From Methanoculleus bourgensis MS2 (GTDB taxonomy: Archaea; Halobacteriota; Methanomicrobia; Methanomicrobiales; Methanoculleaceae), in contig NC_018227.2 in NCBI RefSeq assembly GCF_000304355.2, positions 2,294,001 to 2,358,000 of the forward strand: 64,000 nt of DNA. The letters run 5' to 3'. Below are positions 9,119-16,214 of the stretch, piece after piece (within the stretch, counting starts at the first letter, position 1; every line of letters starts with the position of its first letter). The position numbers and the translations under genes were made by a program. The notes under the pieces are model-generated. The model was given only the letters and a program-made list of their open reading frames with translations, was not told the origin of the DNA and did no database searches.

Positions 9119-9727
9119 TCAGCAGACCTGCTCGATGAAGTTCTCAAGTATCCGGAGCCCGACCGCGCCGCTCTTCTCGGGGTGGAACTGGACCCCATAG
9201 GCGAGCCCGCACCTGACGGCCGAGGCAAAGGGGTGGATGTAGGTGGTGCTCGCCAGGGTATACTCCGGTGCAGTCGCCGCGTAGTAGGAGTGGACAAAAT
9301 AGACGTACTCCTCCGCGCCGAGCCCCTCAAAGAGGGGGTCCTGCCGCTCGATACGGATGGTGTTCCACCCCATGTGGGGGACCTTCTCACCGGCGACCGG
9401 GATGAACCGTCTCACATCTCCCGGCACGAGGCCGAGCCCCCGGTGGACGCCGTGCTCTTCGCTTCTCTCCATGAGCATCTGCATCCCGAGGCAGATGCCG
9501 AGGAGCGGCGTATCATCGGCTGCGGCAAGGACGGTCTGTTCGAGATGACTGAGCATCCCCATCCCCTCACGAAACGCCCCCACGCCGGGGAGGACGATAC
9601 CGTCGGCCGCCGCGATCACCTCTGGGTCAGACGTGACCGTCGCCGCCGCTCCTGCCCGCTCGAGGCCCCGGAGGACGCTCCTGAGGTTGCCAAGCCCATA
9701 ATCAATTATAACTATCCTCTTCTTCAT
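9119..9727 (-). CDS. hisH: Imidazole glycerol phosphate synthase, glutaminase subunit HisH
   Basis: Glutamine amidotransferase that feeds ammonia to HisF in histidine biosynthesis. From the ATG at 9727 the protein has 202 residues: IIDYGLGN at the N-terminus, PGVGAFREGM, the nucleophile elbow GICLGMQ with Cys79, and the His182/Glu184 dyad in QFHPEKS. VHSYY precedes the last third as in HisH proteins. The frame is open further upstream, but that stretch translates the neighbouring gene in another frame. The start overlaps the end of the PAPS-reductase-like gene by 26 bases, so the two are translationally linked. hisF is not in the window. Confidence 0.95.
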   Translation of the reverse strand: MKKRIVIIDYGLGNLRSVLRGLERAGAAATVTSDPEVIAAADGIVLPGVGAFREGMGMLSHLEQTVLAAADDTPLLGICLGMQMLMERSEEHGVHRGLGLVPGDVRRFIPVAGEKVPHMGWNTIRIERQDPLFEGLGAEEYVYFVHSYYAATAPEYTLASTTYIHPFASAVRCGLAYGVQFHPEKSGAVGLRILENFIEQVC

Positions 9728-11111
9728 CGGCGTCTCCCCGCTTCCGCCACAGCCCGCGCTCGACCCAGTCGGGAGGCAGCCCCTGCTTCTCCTGCCACCC
9801 GGCGAGTCTCTCACGCCAGGCCGACCAGAGATCCGGGCATGCGTCGTTTATCATATCGAGCGTCGCAAGGTCGCTTGATGGGCAGATGAAACATCCGATG
9901 CGATCGAGTCCCTGCTCGTAGAGGCGGTTGTAGGGGGCCTTCTCGCGGAAGATATAGAGCCAGACATGCATCGCCGTCCATTGCTGGATCGGGGCTGCAG
10001 AGAGCTGTTGCGGGACGTGGCCGTTCCGCCAGACCCGCCTGCTCCGCATCCGCCGCACCGACTCGTACTTCCGCTGCCCGATGAACGAGAGGCATTCCCC
10101 CCAGTGCTCGTCGATCAGGCGGCCGAGAGGGTGAAGTTTGCAGACCCGACAGCACCAGCGGTTGTCGACGGCAGGCGGGCCACGTTCCTCAAACTCCTCC
10201 CAGAACGTCTCTTCATCAGAGACCCGGAAGACGTCGAGCCCGTAGCGGGCGGCCACCGTATCCACGTTCTCGTAGGTCTCCGGGAACTCAAGCCCGGTGT
10301 CGGCAAAGAGGAGCGGCACCGGGCCGAGCGCTTTTTTGACGACCAGAAGGGTCGCGAGGCTGTCCTTCCCGCCGGAGTAGGAGACCGTGGGTGGCAGCGG
10401 GTTTTTCGCCGCTACGTCGCGGACGAACTGAATGCTTGCGGATTCGTATTCTGCAAGAATTGGCTCGTTCGCTGCGACGGCATCCTCCCATGTGGCCTCG
10501 CCCGGGATGCAGACCGAGGGGGCGTTCCTGCGCGTCCGGACGATTACCCCCCTCTCCATCGTCCCGGCGGTGATGGCATCGACCTTCGCCCTGCCGACAC
10601 CGATGCACTCACCGGTTCTCGTCAGGATAACGACCGGGTCGTCTTCAGCGACGGACGGGTCGATAGAGGTGAGGCCCGGGGCGAGGACGCTTGCCCCCTC
10701 GTCCCTGATGAACGGGACGGCACCGTCGTCGACGATGACGTAGCGCCTCATTGGCCGCATCAGGAGCGCGGCGTTCGGGCGCGGCAGGGGCTCCCAGCGC
10801 TGCTCCTCGGGGATGTAGCGGACCGCACCCACGACCGCCCCGCCGATGACGATCTCGTCCATGCGGTCCTCGGCGGGGACCTTGTTGAGGAGCGCAAGAT
10901 GCCCTTCCGGTATCAGCGGTGCTCCGAAGTGCTCGCTGTATATGCGGTTGATCCGCTCGACGTCGTCGGGGAACGCAGGCCGGGCGTCTCCCGGCGGCGT
11001 GACTGCTACCGGGCGGGTCGGGGCACCGCAGGCACAGACCTTGCCAAGCACGGGGACGTGGCAGGAGTCGCACCAGCGGAGCAGGATTTTTCCAAGATAG
11101 AGGCGAGCCAT
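9702..11111 (-). CDS. Phosphoadenosine phosphosulfate reductase family protein with zinc ribbon and PUA-like domain
   Basis: Archaeal three-part protein of about 469 residues. A zinc ribbon comes first (CDSCHVPVLGKVCACG near residue 14), then a PUA-like segment including IVDDGAVPFIRDEGASVLAPG, and last a PP-loop ATPase domain with SYSGGKDSLATLL and downstream Cys clusters RWCCRVCK and GCFICPSS that could hold an iron-sulfur cluster. The PUA module suggests RNA binding, so a tRNA thiolation or sulfur-transfer role is as plausible as sulfate reduction. The ATG at 11111 gives the zinc ribbon at the N-terminus, as expected. It overlaps hisH. Confidence 0.85.
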   Translation of the reverse strand: MARLYLGKILLRWCDSCHVPVLGKVCACGAPTRPVAVTPPGDARPAFPDDVERINRIYSEHFGAPLIPEGHLALLNKVPAEDRMDEIVIGGAVVGAVRYIPEEQRWEPLPRPNAALLMRPMRRYVIVDDGAVPFIRDEGASVLAPGLTSIDPSVAEDDPVVILTRTGECIGVGRAKVDAITAGTMERGVIVRTRRNAPSVCIPGEATWEDAVAANEPILAEYESASIQFVRDVAAKNPLPPTVSYSGGKDSLATLLVVKKALGPVPLLFADTGLEFPETYENVDTVAARYGLDVFRVSDEETFWEEFEERGPPAVDNRWCCRVCKLHPLGRLIDEHWGECLSFIGQRKYESVRRMRSRRVWRNGHVPQQLSAAPIQQWTAMHVWLYIFREKAPYNRLYEQGLDRIGCFICPSSDLATLDMINDACPDLWSAWRERLAGWQEKQGLPPDWVERGLWRKRGDADEEEDSYN

Positions 11112-11268
11112 TCTTATACCTGTTGGGGAGAAATCGATAAAAGTCTTGGCGTATCCCGGGGAACGTAGGAGAATCACCCGGGTTCCTGTACCTCCTGCAG
11201 TTCTCATATGCCCGGAATTGGCCCGTCAGCCTCCCTGGTGAGAACTCTCTGGGGGTGCCATACATAGA

Positions 11269-11277
11269 TTTAAATAT
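11269..11277 (+). promoter_or_regulatory. TATA-like box upstream of the 11301/11488 genes
   Basis: TTTAAATAT sits about 27 bases before the ATG at 11301, the spacing of an archaeal promoter that gives a leaderless transcript. If used, the transcript either starts with the 64-residue frame at 11301 or carries a 187-base leader before the gene at 11488. Confidence 0.4.
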
Positions 11278-11300
11278 TCGGCCGGAATCATAGTATTATC

Positions 11301-11495
11301 ATGTTCAATCATGTAGAATCAGATCCGGTCTTTTTGCAGGCGAGTATCCTGGATTCTACACAGATGAAGCGGGAGAATAGATCTATACCCCTTCAGGTTG
11401 CGGCGATCGGGTATCGTGCGCCGCAGACGCGCCCGGCACAGGGGGCTACCCGGAAGAGGTACAGGGGGAGCGTGCGGGGTGGGGCGTATGCATAG
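11301..11495 (+). CDS. Possible leaderless 64-aa upstream ORF
   Basis: The frame starts with ATG right where the transcript from the TATA-like box at 11269 should begin, and its TAG stop overlaps the start of the next gene by eight bases (ATG at 11488). That geometry fits translational coupling. The protein is basic, ends in Arg/Gly-rich sequence and resembles nothing I know; its composition could equally be chance in GC-rich DNA. It may be an upstream regulatory frame rather than a functional protein. Confidence 0.3.
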   Translation: MFNHVESDPVFLQASILDSTQMKRENRSIPLQVAAIGYRAPQTRPAQGATRKRYRGSVRGGAYA

Positions 11496-11940
11496 GATGG
11501 CCTGGATAGCCATTGGCATCGTCCTCGCCCTGGTGGTCGGACTTTATGCAGCGCGCGGCCACCTGACGCCCGGGGGGGCGTTCCTGGGGAGTACGGCGAT
11601 CGCGGCTGGGATTTCCCTGCCGTTCATCGCCCCGGGTGCGGAAGCGACATCAGCGCGGGCCGCAAGGAAGCGGATGCAGAAGATTGAGGTTCTGGGGCTG
11701 CTCATCTTCATCCTCATGGCGGTCGTCATGCTCACGGTCGGTGCCGCGCTCTTCTTCGACTGGCTTGCAGAGCCAGGCACGGCCTCAGCCGGCATGCAGG
11801 TCGAACTCGGGCTGTTCCCGGGAGTTCCGGGTGCGGCAGGCGCAATATCGGTCATGGACCTCGTGGTTGGCGTTGAGGTGATCGGGGGTCTGTCGCTGGT
11901 TGCGCTCTACATGCTGTCCGGTTTCAGGGGAGGGACGTAG
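11488..11940 (+). CDS. MnhB/MrpB-like membrane protein
   Basis: Membrane protein of 150 residues with about four hydrophobic segments. The segment ARGHLTPGGAFLGSTAIAAG and the C-terminal GVEVIGGLSLVALYMLSGF match the pattern of MnhB subunits of Mrp-type Na+/H+ antiporters and of the related subunits of energy-converting hydrogenases, where a GHxxPGG loop lies near the first helices. Other antiporter subunits are not present here, so it stands alone. GGGTGGGG just before the ATG at 11488 supports this start over the upstream in-frame codon at 11398. Confidence 0.65.
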   Translation: MHRMAWIAIGIVLALVVGLYAARGHLTPGGAFLGSTAIAAGISLPFIAPGAEATSARAARKRMQKIEVLGLLIFILMAVVMLTVGAALFFDWLAEPGTASAGMQVELGLFPGVPGAAGAISVMDLVVGVEVIGGLSLVALYMLSGFRGGT

Positions 11941-12087
11941 CTGTCCGGTGCCCTCCGCCCACACCAGATTTCTGCGATCTCCCACGGTACCGGTCCTTCG
12001 GTGCGATCCTCCGTCCGGGGATGGCCGGGTGGCGGTAAATACGGCCCAATTATCGCTTGTTTTTGGAATAAGAGATTGAGTGAGCAC

Positions 12088-12143
12088 AAAATATATATCC
12101 AGACTGGTTGAGAGTAGATATATCCCACCTCGGGAGGGAGGTG
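12088..12143 (+). promoter_or_regulatory. Promoter and SD-masking hairpin of the 24-aa micro-gene
   Basis: A TATA box (AAAATATATAT, 12088-12098) is followed about 40 bases later by GGAGGTG (12137-12143), a near-perfect archaeal ribosome binding site eight bases before the ATG. CACCTC at 12126-12131 is the exact complement of GAGGTG at 12138-12143 and would form a six-pair stem that hides the ribosome site. Confidence 0.5.
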
Positions 12144-12151
12144 TGTCATTT

Positions 12152-12226
12152 ATGGCAAAGGATAAGAAGTCGAAGTCTCCGGAAAAGAAACAGGAGAAGG
12201 CCCCGGAAAAGGCAAAGAAGAACTAA
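12152..12226 (+). CDS. Lysine-rich 24-aa micro-protein
   Basis: The peptide starts MAKDKKSKSPEKKQEK, contains about eleven lysines in 24 residues and no aromatic or membrane-type stretch. The evidence for a real gene is the context: its own TATA box, a strong GGAGGTG ribosome site at ideal distance, and a clean stop. Such basic disordered peptides may bind nucleic acid or ribosomes; no function can be assigned. Confidence 0.6.
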   Translation: MAKDKKSKSPEKKQEKAPEKAKKN

Positions 12227-12890
12227 TCCTGAATCTCCCTCACACTCTATTTTTGCAAAAAAACGTTCATGAGGCTCCGTTCTTCGGGCCGCATGGTTTT
12301 TCCCGGGAACGCCCGGGCACTGCCGCAGGCCGGGCGGAGTAGAGACTACAAGGAGGGACCTACGAGTTCCGCCCTGTGCGGGGAAGGGGCAAGCCCCCTC
12401 CCCGGTCCCCCCCGGGGCGATGCCCACCACGGTCCACTGTACGGGTGAGGTGGGGAACAGTCCTGATCCGGTACAGGGGTTCACCAGAACTTGAACCTCG
12501 CCGGTATCAACGGGAATTCATTACACCAATCTGGTAAGTTAACGCCTATGGGGTCTCCCCTCCCCGCACAAGCCGGACCCGGGGCACAAACAGAGCCATG
12601 ATCCCCCACTCGCCAAACTGCGGCGGTTTTCATGGGAAATTTAGATGAAATGGCTCACTACTGGGCCATTGCATCTAATATTGTCCATGCGATACCGCCT
12701 CACGCGAAGTCCGTATATCTCCTCCCAACTGGGACCCTTCGCGCTCTTCGCGTGCGGTGGCGATCGCTCCCACACACCCCCAAGGTAAGGTGAAATGGCT
12801 CACTACCCATGCGCGGCGGTCTGTCTTTGCACCCAAAAACCCTGATGACAGATCAGGGAAAGAAAAGTGGTTTTTGTGTACGCCTGAGGA
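12227..12890. repeat. Repeat-filled intergenic region with a type B module
   Basis: No gene. 12380-12450 is a reversed copy of the GC-rich repeat (CCCACCACGGTCCACTGTAC). 12600-12657 is the right end of a type C module (GCGGTTTTCATGGGAAAT). 12658-12806 is a type B module with decayed CTAC borders, ends CTACTGGGCCATTGCATCTA and, complemented, GTAGTGAGCCATTTCACCTT, and CACGCGAAG / CTTCGCG arms inside. Confidence 0.6.
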
Positions 12891-13205
12891 TTAATCGTAC
12901 TCGCGCCATGTCTTACCGCAGGCGGTGCAACGGAAGAACCTGACTTCGCTCTCATCCGCCGCCCGGAGCTGCCTCAGCCACCAGTATGCCGTCGTGCACT
13001 CGCACTCCGGGCATTTGGTCGTTATGGTCGGGAGCGTCGCCACTTCCTCAACATTATCGACGATAATGATCTCTTTCTCCAAACGTTTGTCTGTCTTCTT
13101 CAACCGGTCGGAATCGTTAAAATCCCTGATATAACCGCACTTTTTACACTTCAGCTGACCACCGGATGATATCATCAGGCCTTTGCACTGTGGACAGAAC
13201 ATCAT
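12891..13205 (-). CDS. tfs: Transcription factor S (TFIIS/RPB9-like)
   Basis: Archaeal transcript-cleavage factor that rescues backtracked RNA polymerase. N-terminal zinc ribbon: CPQCKG near the start, then CKKCGYIRD. C-terminal TFIIS-type ribbon: CPECECTTAYWWLRQLR, ADESEVRFFRC and CTACGKTWREY. The acidic Asp-Glu pair in AADES is the catalytic tip that reaches the polymerase active site. The length of 104 residues is normal. I set the start at 13205 (MMFCPQC). It is divergent from artA with a 128-base spacer. Confidence 0.95.
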   Translation of the reverse strand: MMFCPQCKGLMISSGGQLKCKKCGYIRDFNDSDRLKKTDKRLEKEIIIVDNVEEVATLPTITTKCPECECTTAYWWLRQLRAADESEVRFFRCTACGKTWREYD

Positions 13206-13333
13206 TATTACTAATGGGCTACCTACCAAAATTAATTCTTGGTCGGGTCATGCGGCCGTGGCGGCTCACCCGGGGGTTCAGCCGGATCGGGCGCACAAAT
13301 GCTTTAATGTCGTATACGCTGAAAGATACAAGG

Positions 13334-14158
13334 ATGAAGGATTACCTGGTGCTGATCTCCTGCATCTGCTTTCTTATCTTCCTTATCCCCGGCAGGTTTC
13401 GGAAGTACTTCGCCATCGGCGGGTGGGCAAGCATCGTCGGATACCTCTTCCTCGAGCTCCCCTATTACTTCTCCATCAACAACTTCATGTACCCGACAAT
13501 TGCCCTCCTCTCGTTGCCGTTCCTCTATATCACCGCAAAATACCTGCTCCGTGACGATCCCCGGGTGATACAGCTCTCGACGATAGCGGCCGTGGCGTTC
13601 CTGGTCTATGCCCCCTTCGGCTACATACCGGCGCTCGGGGACTGGCTGATTGCAGCGGTCACGGACCAGACATCCGCCGTACTGGCGGCGATTGGGTATC
13701 CCGTGAACTTCACCGCCTGGAACATGATGGAGCGCAACGGGTTCCGGACCGAGATCATCCTTGCCTGCACCGGCATCCAGAGCATCGCCATCATGCTTGG
13801 GGTCGCCTGGGGCGTCCGGTCGACGCTCCGGCAGAAGATTGCCGGGTTCCTTCTGGTCTTCCCGACGATCTATATCCTGAATGTCTTGCGCAATGTCTTC
13901 GTGATCACGGCTTACACCGAGCAGTGGTTCCCGTACCTTCCTGGAATCGCCAGCAACGGCGAGTTCGGGTACGAGAGTTTCTTCTGGGCGCACAACGTCA
14001 TGGCCGAACTTGGGGCGCTGATATTCCTCGTGATCCTCGCCTACGCCCTCTTCACAGTCCTCCCCGAACTCGGCAGCCTCGCCGACGGCCTCTACCGGCT
14101 CTACCGCGGCGAGGTGGAGCAGATCATCCGGCCGAAGGCCGGCAAAGCTGATCTCTGA
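13334..14158 (+). CDS. artA: Archaeosortase A
   Basis: Membrane cysteine transpeptidase-like enzyme that processes surface proteins carrying PGF-CTERM-type tails and links them to lipid. The protein of 274 residues has about eight transmembrane segments. The catalytic triad is visible: Cys145 in LACTGIQS, Arg186 in NVLRNVFVI and His220 in FFWAHNVMAE. The ATG at 13334 gives the usual N-terminal membrane helix; in-frame codons upstream add a non-family stretch. A possible substrate with a fitting C-terminal tail is encoded at 55982-57082. Confidence 0.92.
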   Translation: MKDYLVLISCICFLIFLIPGRFRKYFAIGGWASIVGYLFLELPYYFSINNFMYPTIALLSLPFLYITAKYLLRDDPRVIQLSTIAAVAFLVYAPFGYIPALGDWLIAAVTDQTSAVLAAIGYPVNFTAWNMMERNGFRTEIILACTGIQSIAIMLGVAWGVRSTLRQKIAGFLLVFPTIYILNVLRNVFVITAYTEQWFPYLPGIASNGEFGYESFFWAHNVMAELGALIFLVILAYALFTVLPELGSLADGLYRLYRGEVEQIIRPKAGKADL

Positions 14159-14932
14159 CTCCGGCTCACCTCCCGGACCGGCCGGGTTGACTCACGCGGA
14201 AGTGCGCGAAGTCCCCGGGGGTTCCCACCCTCCTTCTCCGCGGGTGTCGGCACCCTGATTCATCCCGGGGCGACGCCCCCGATGGTTTTCCATGAAACGC
14301 TCACGAGGCAGAGCGAGAGACTATACCCGACTTTCCGCAGTAAGAGTTCTGACCCGGCATTTTTCTCACATTCCCCTCGCTACATCAGAGTACCAAGGCA
14401 AGTTGACAAGGTCTCACGCGGAAGTTCGCGAAGAGCGCGAAGGGTGACGGGGGAGGAAAGACAGTCCTTCGCGCTCTTCGCGCCTTCGCGCCTTCGCGTG
14501 CGGCTGGCGATCACGCCCACGCACTCGCACCATATGGTGAATCGGTCCACTCGTTCATTATTCCAGGACGGGATCGTCTTACTGCGGAAGTGGGCTATAC
14601 GCATGAAAACAGCCGATATCGCCGGGAATCCCCGGGCGGCAAGCAGCCCGACCTCCTGCACCCGGCGTGGTCTCATAGGTCATCTTGATATCCTCAATGA
14701 CAAACGCAACTGGATCCTGGAGAACAGTCGGCAGGCCCTTCCGGCACTGCCAGAAAAATTGGCCGGAGTCGGCGGGAGAAAATTTCCGAGGTTTTATCCC
14801 GCTCTTCCGGCTTCCCTTGCGCCCCGGCACGGGCGCATCGAGGTTTTTTTCTGGAACCCAAGATGTTGTTCGACGGTCGTCCACACGCCCGCCGATCCGG
14901 CCGGGCGCAACCTGTAATCTCTGTTGTTGCCA
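14159..14932. repeat. Intergenic region with decayed repeat modules
   Basis: No credible gene in about 770 bases. 14285-14325 resembles the type C segment with GGCAGAGCGAGAG. 14409-14560 is a degenerate type B module (CACGCGGAAG and CTTCGCG arms, right end GGTGAATCGGTCCACTCG). 14560-14930 looks unique. Frames there (14579-14884 minus, for example) have no recognisable product, although the minus frame contains a stretch like QDPVAFVIEDIKMTYET that might be the relic of a gene. Confidence 0.5.
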
Positions 14933-14974
14933 GCACCGCGTGGGTGCTAGAGGTCTCCTCCAGGGGAGGAGACC
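14933..14974 (-). terminator. Double hairpin downstream of fdhAB
   Basis: Two inverted repeats follow fdhB directly: GGTCTCCTCC and GGAGGAGACC (14952-14961 / 14965-14974) form a perfect ten-pair stem with a three-base loop touching the fdhB stop codon, and AGCACC/GGTGCT with a short loop (14933-14949) lies next to it. No T-run follows, so it may stabilise the 3' end rather than terminate. Confidence 0.55.
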
Positions 14975-16213
14975 TTACTTGAACACGTCAAAGATCTGGT
15001 CGCTGCCTGTCTTGAAGAGCCGCTCTCGCTCCGCCTGCTCTTCAACGAGCGCAAGCACCGGGAGTTCCATGTCCACACCCGGGGTGTGACCGAACATCTT
15101 CTCCATGTCGGTCTGCAGGGCGTGCATGTAGAGCGAGTTCGCGATCTCCATCGGACAGTTCTCCTCACACTGGCCGCAGTTGACACAGGAGTCCGCCACG
15201 TGGGCGTAGCGGATCAGGTGGAACATAAACGGCACGGGGAGCACGCCCGGCGGGACCAGGTAGGGCTTCTTCGTGCTGCACTCGACGCAGTAGCAGATCG
15301 GGCAGTTCTCGATGCAGGCGTAGCACTTGGTACACCGGGACGAGTCCTCCATAACCTTCTGGAGGCGTTCCTTCCCGTCACCAAGGCTCTCGAAGTAGCG
15401 TGCCCGCCACTTGTCGCCGAGTTTCAGCATCGCGTTCTCGACCTTGCCGCGGATCTCGATCCCCTTCGGGTTCGCGGGCCCTGTAGCGATGGCCCCGGCC
15501 TTCGCGGCCCTGTTCAGGAGGTCGGCGCCCTTCTCGGAGCAGACTTCGACGAACGTGGCCTTGCCGGCCTTGTCGCCGATGACACCCCAGTTCCCGCAGG
15601 CAAGGTCGGCCTGACGCGGGATCTTCATCTTGCACCGGCGGCAGTTCGGCCGGCGGCCATACCCAGCATCCTCGAGCTCGTCCATCGAGATGCCCTTGTG
15701 CTGGCCGTCCTTCGTCACGATGATGAACTGGCCCTTGTCGATCTCCTCCTTGACGACATCGTCGGGGTCGACCTCGAACTTCTCGGCGATCATCTTCCGG
15801 GCCAGGACCGGGCTGACCGTACCGCCGCAGTTGACGCCGATCAGGAGGAGGTTGTCCAGGTTGACCTGGTTGCGCTTCGCAAGCTCGTATATGCCCATCG
15901 CGTCGCAACCCTTCACCGTCACGGCAAGGCGCATATCCTCGGCACCGCCGAGGTACTTCTTGATCAGTTTCGAGAGCAGGAGCGTTCCGCAGTGGAGCGA
16001 GCCGGCTGTCTGTGCGATCTCGGCGGGGTCGGTGATCAGCGCCGGCACAGCGTCGTAGAGGTCGACACCTTTCTTGACCGCCAGCACGGCGTCAACGATA
16101 TCATTTTCCAGGGCAAACTTAAGAAGCCCGGTCACCGCGCCGCCGCACTCCGCCACCTTGGCGATGTCGGGGCTCGTTGTCCAGGCATATACCATATCTC
16201 CCTTCGCTACCAT
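14975..16213 (-). CDS. fdhB: Formate dehydrogenase beta subunit (F420-reducing)
   Basis: FdhB takes electrons from FdhA through iron-sulfur clusters and reduces coenzyme F420 at a flavin. The protein of 412 residues has the FrhB/FdhB N-terminal and C-terminal domains (VTVKGCDAMGIYELAKRNQV, PNCRRCKMKIPRQADLACG) followed by two cysteine clusters, CTKCYACIENCPICYC and CVNCGQCEENCP, for [4Fe-4S] binding. The ATG at 16213 begins one base after the fdhA stop, so the genes are coupled; the ribosome site is within the end of fdhA. Length and layout are normal for methanogens. Confidence 0.96.
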   Translation of the reverse strand: MVAKGDMVYAWTTSPDIAKVAECGGAVTGLLKFALENDIVDAVLAVKKGVDLYDAVPALITDPAEIAQTAGSLHCGTLLLSKLIKKYLGGAEDMRLAVTVKGCDAMGIYELAKRNQVNLDNLLLIGVNCGGTVSPVLARKMIAEKFEVDPDDVVKEEIDKGQFIIVTKDGQHKGISMDELEDAGYGRRPNCRRCKMKIPRQADLACGNWGVIGDKAGKATFVEVCSEKGADLLNRAAKAGAIATGPANPKGIEIRGKVENAMLKLGDKWRARYFESLGDGKERLQKVMEDSSRCTKCYACIENCPICYCVECSTKKPYLVPPGVLPVPFMFHLIRYAHVADSCVNCGQCEENCPMEIANSLYMHALQTDMEKMFGHTPGVDMELPVLALVEEQAERERLFKTGSDQIFDVFK

Positions 16214-16214
16214 T

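Noticed and set aside
12146-12484. Minus-strand frame of 112 codons over the micro-gene
   Set aside because: It translates the GC-rich repeat and lies antisense to the stronger signals of the 24-aa gene.
14282-14917. Plus-strand frame of 211 codons
   Set aside because: Runs through repeat modules, is rich in Arg, Ser and Pro and has no recognisable segment.
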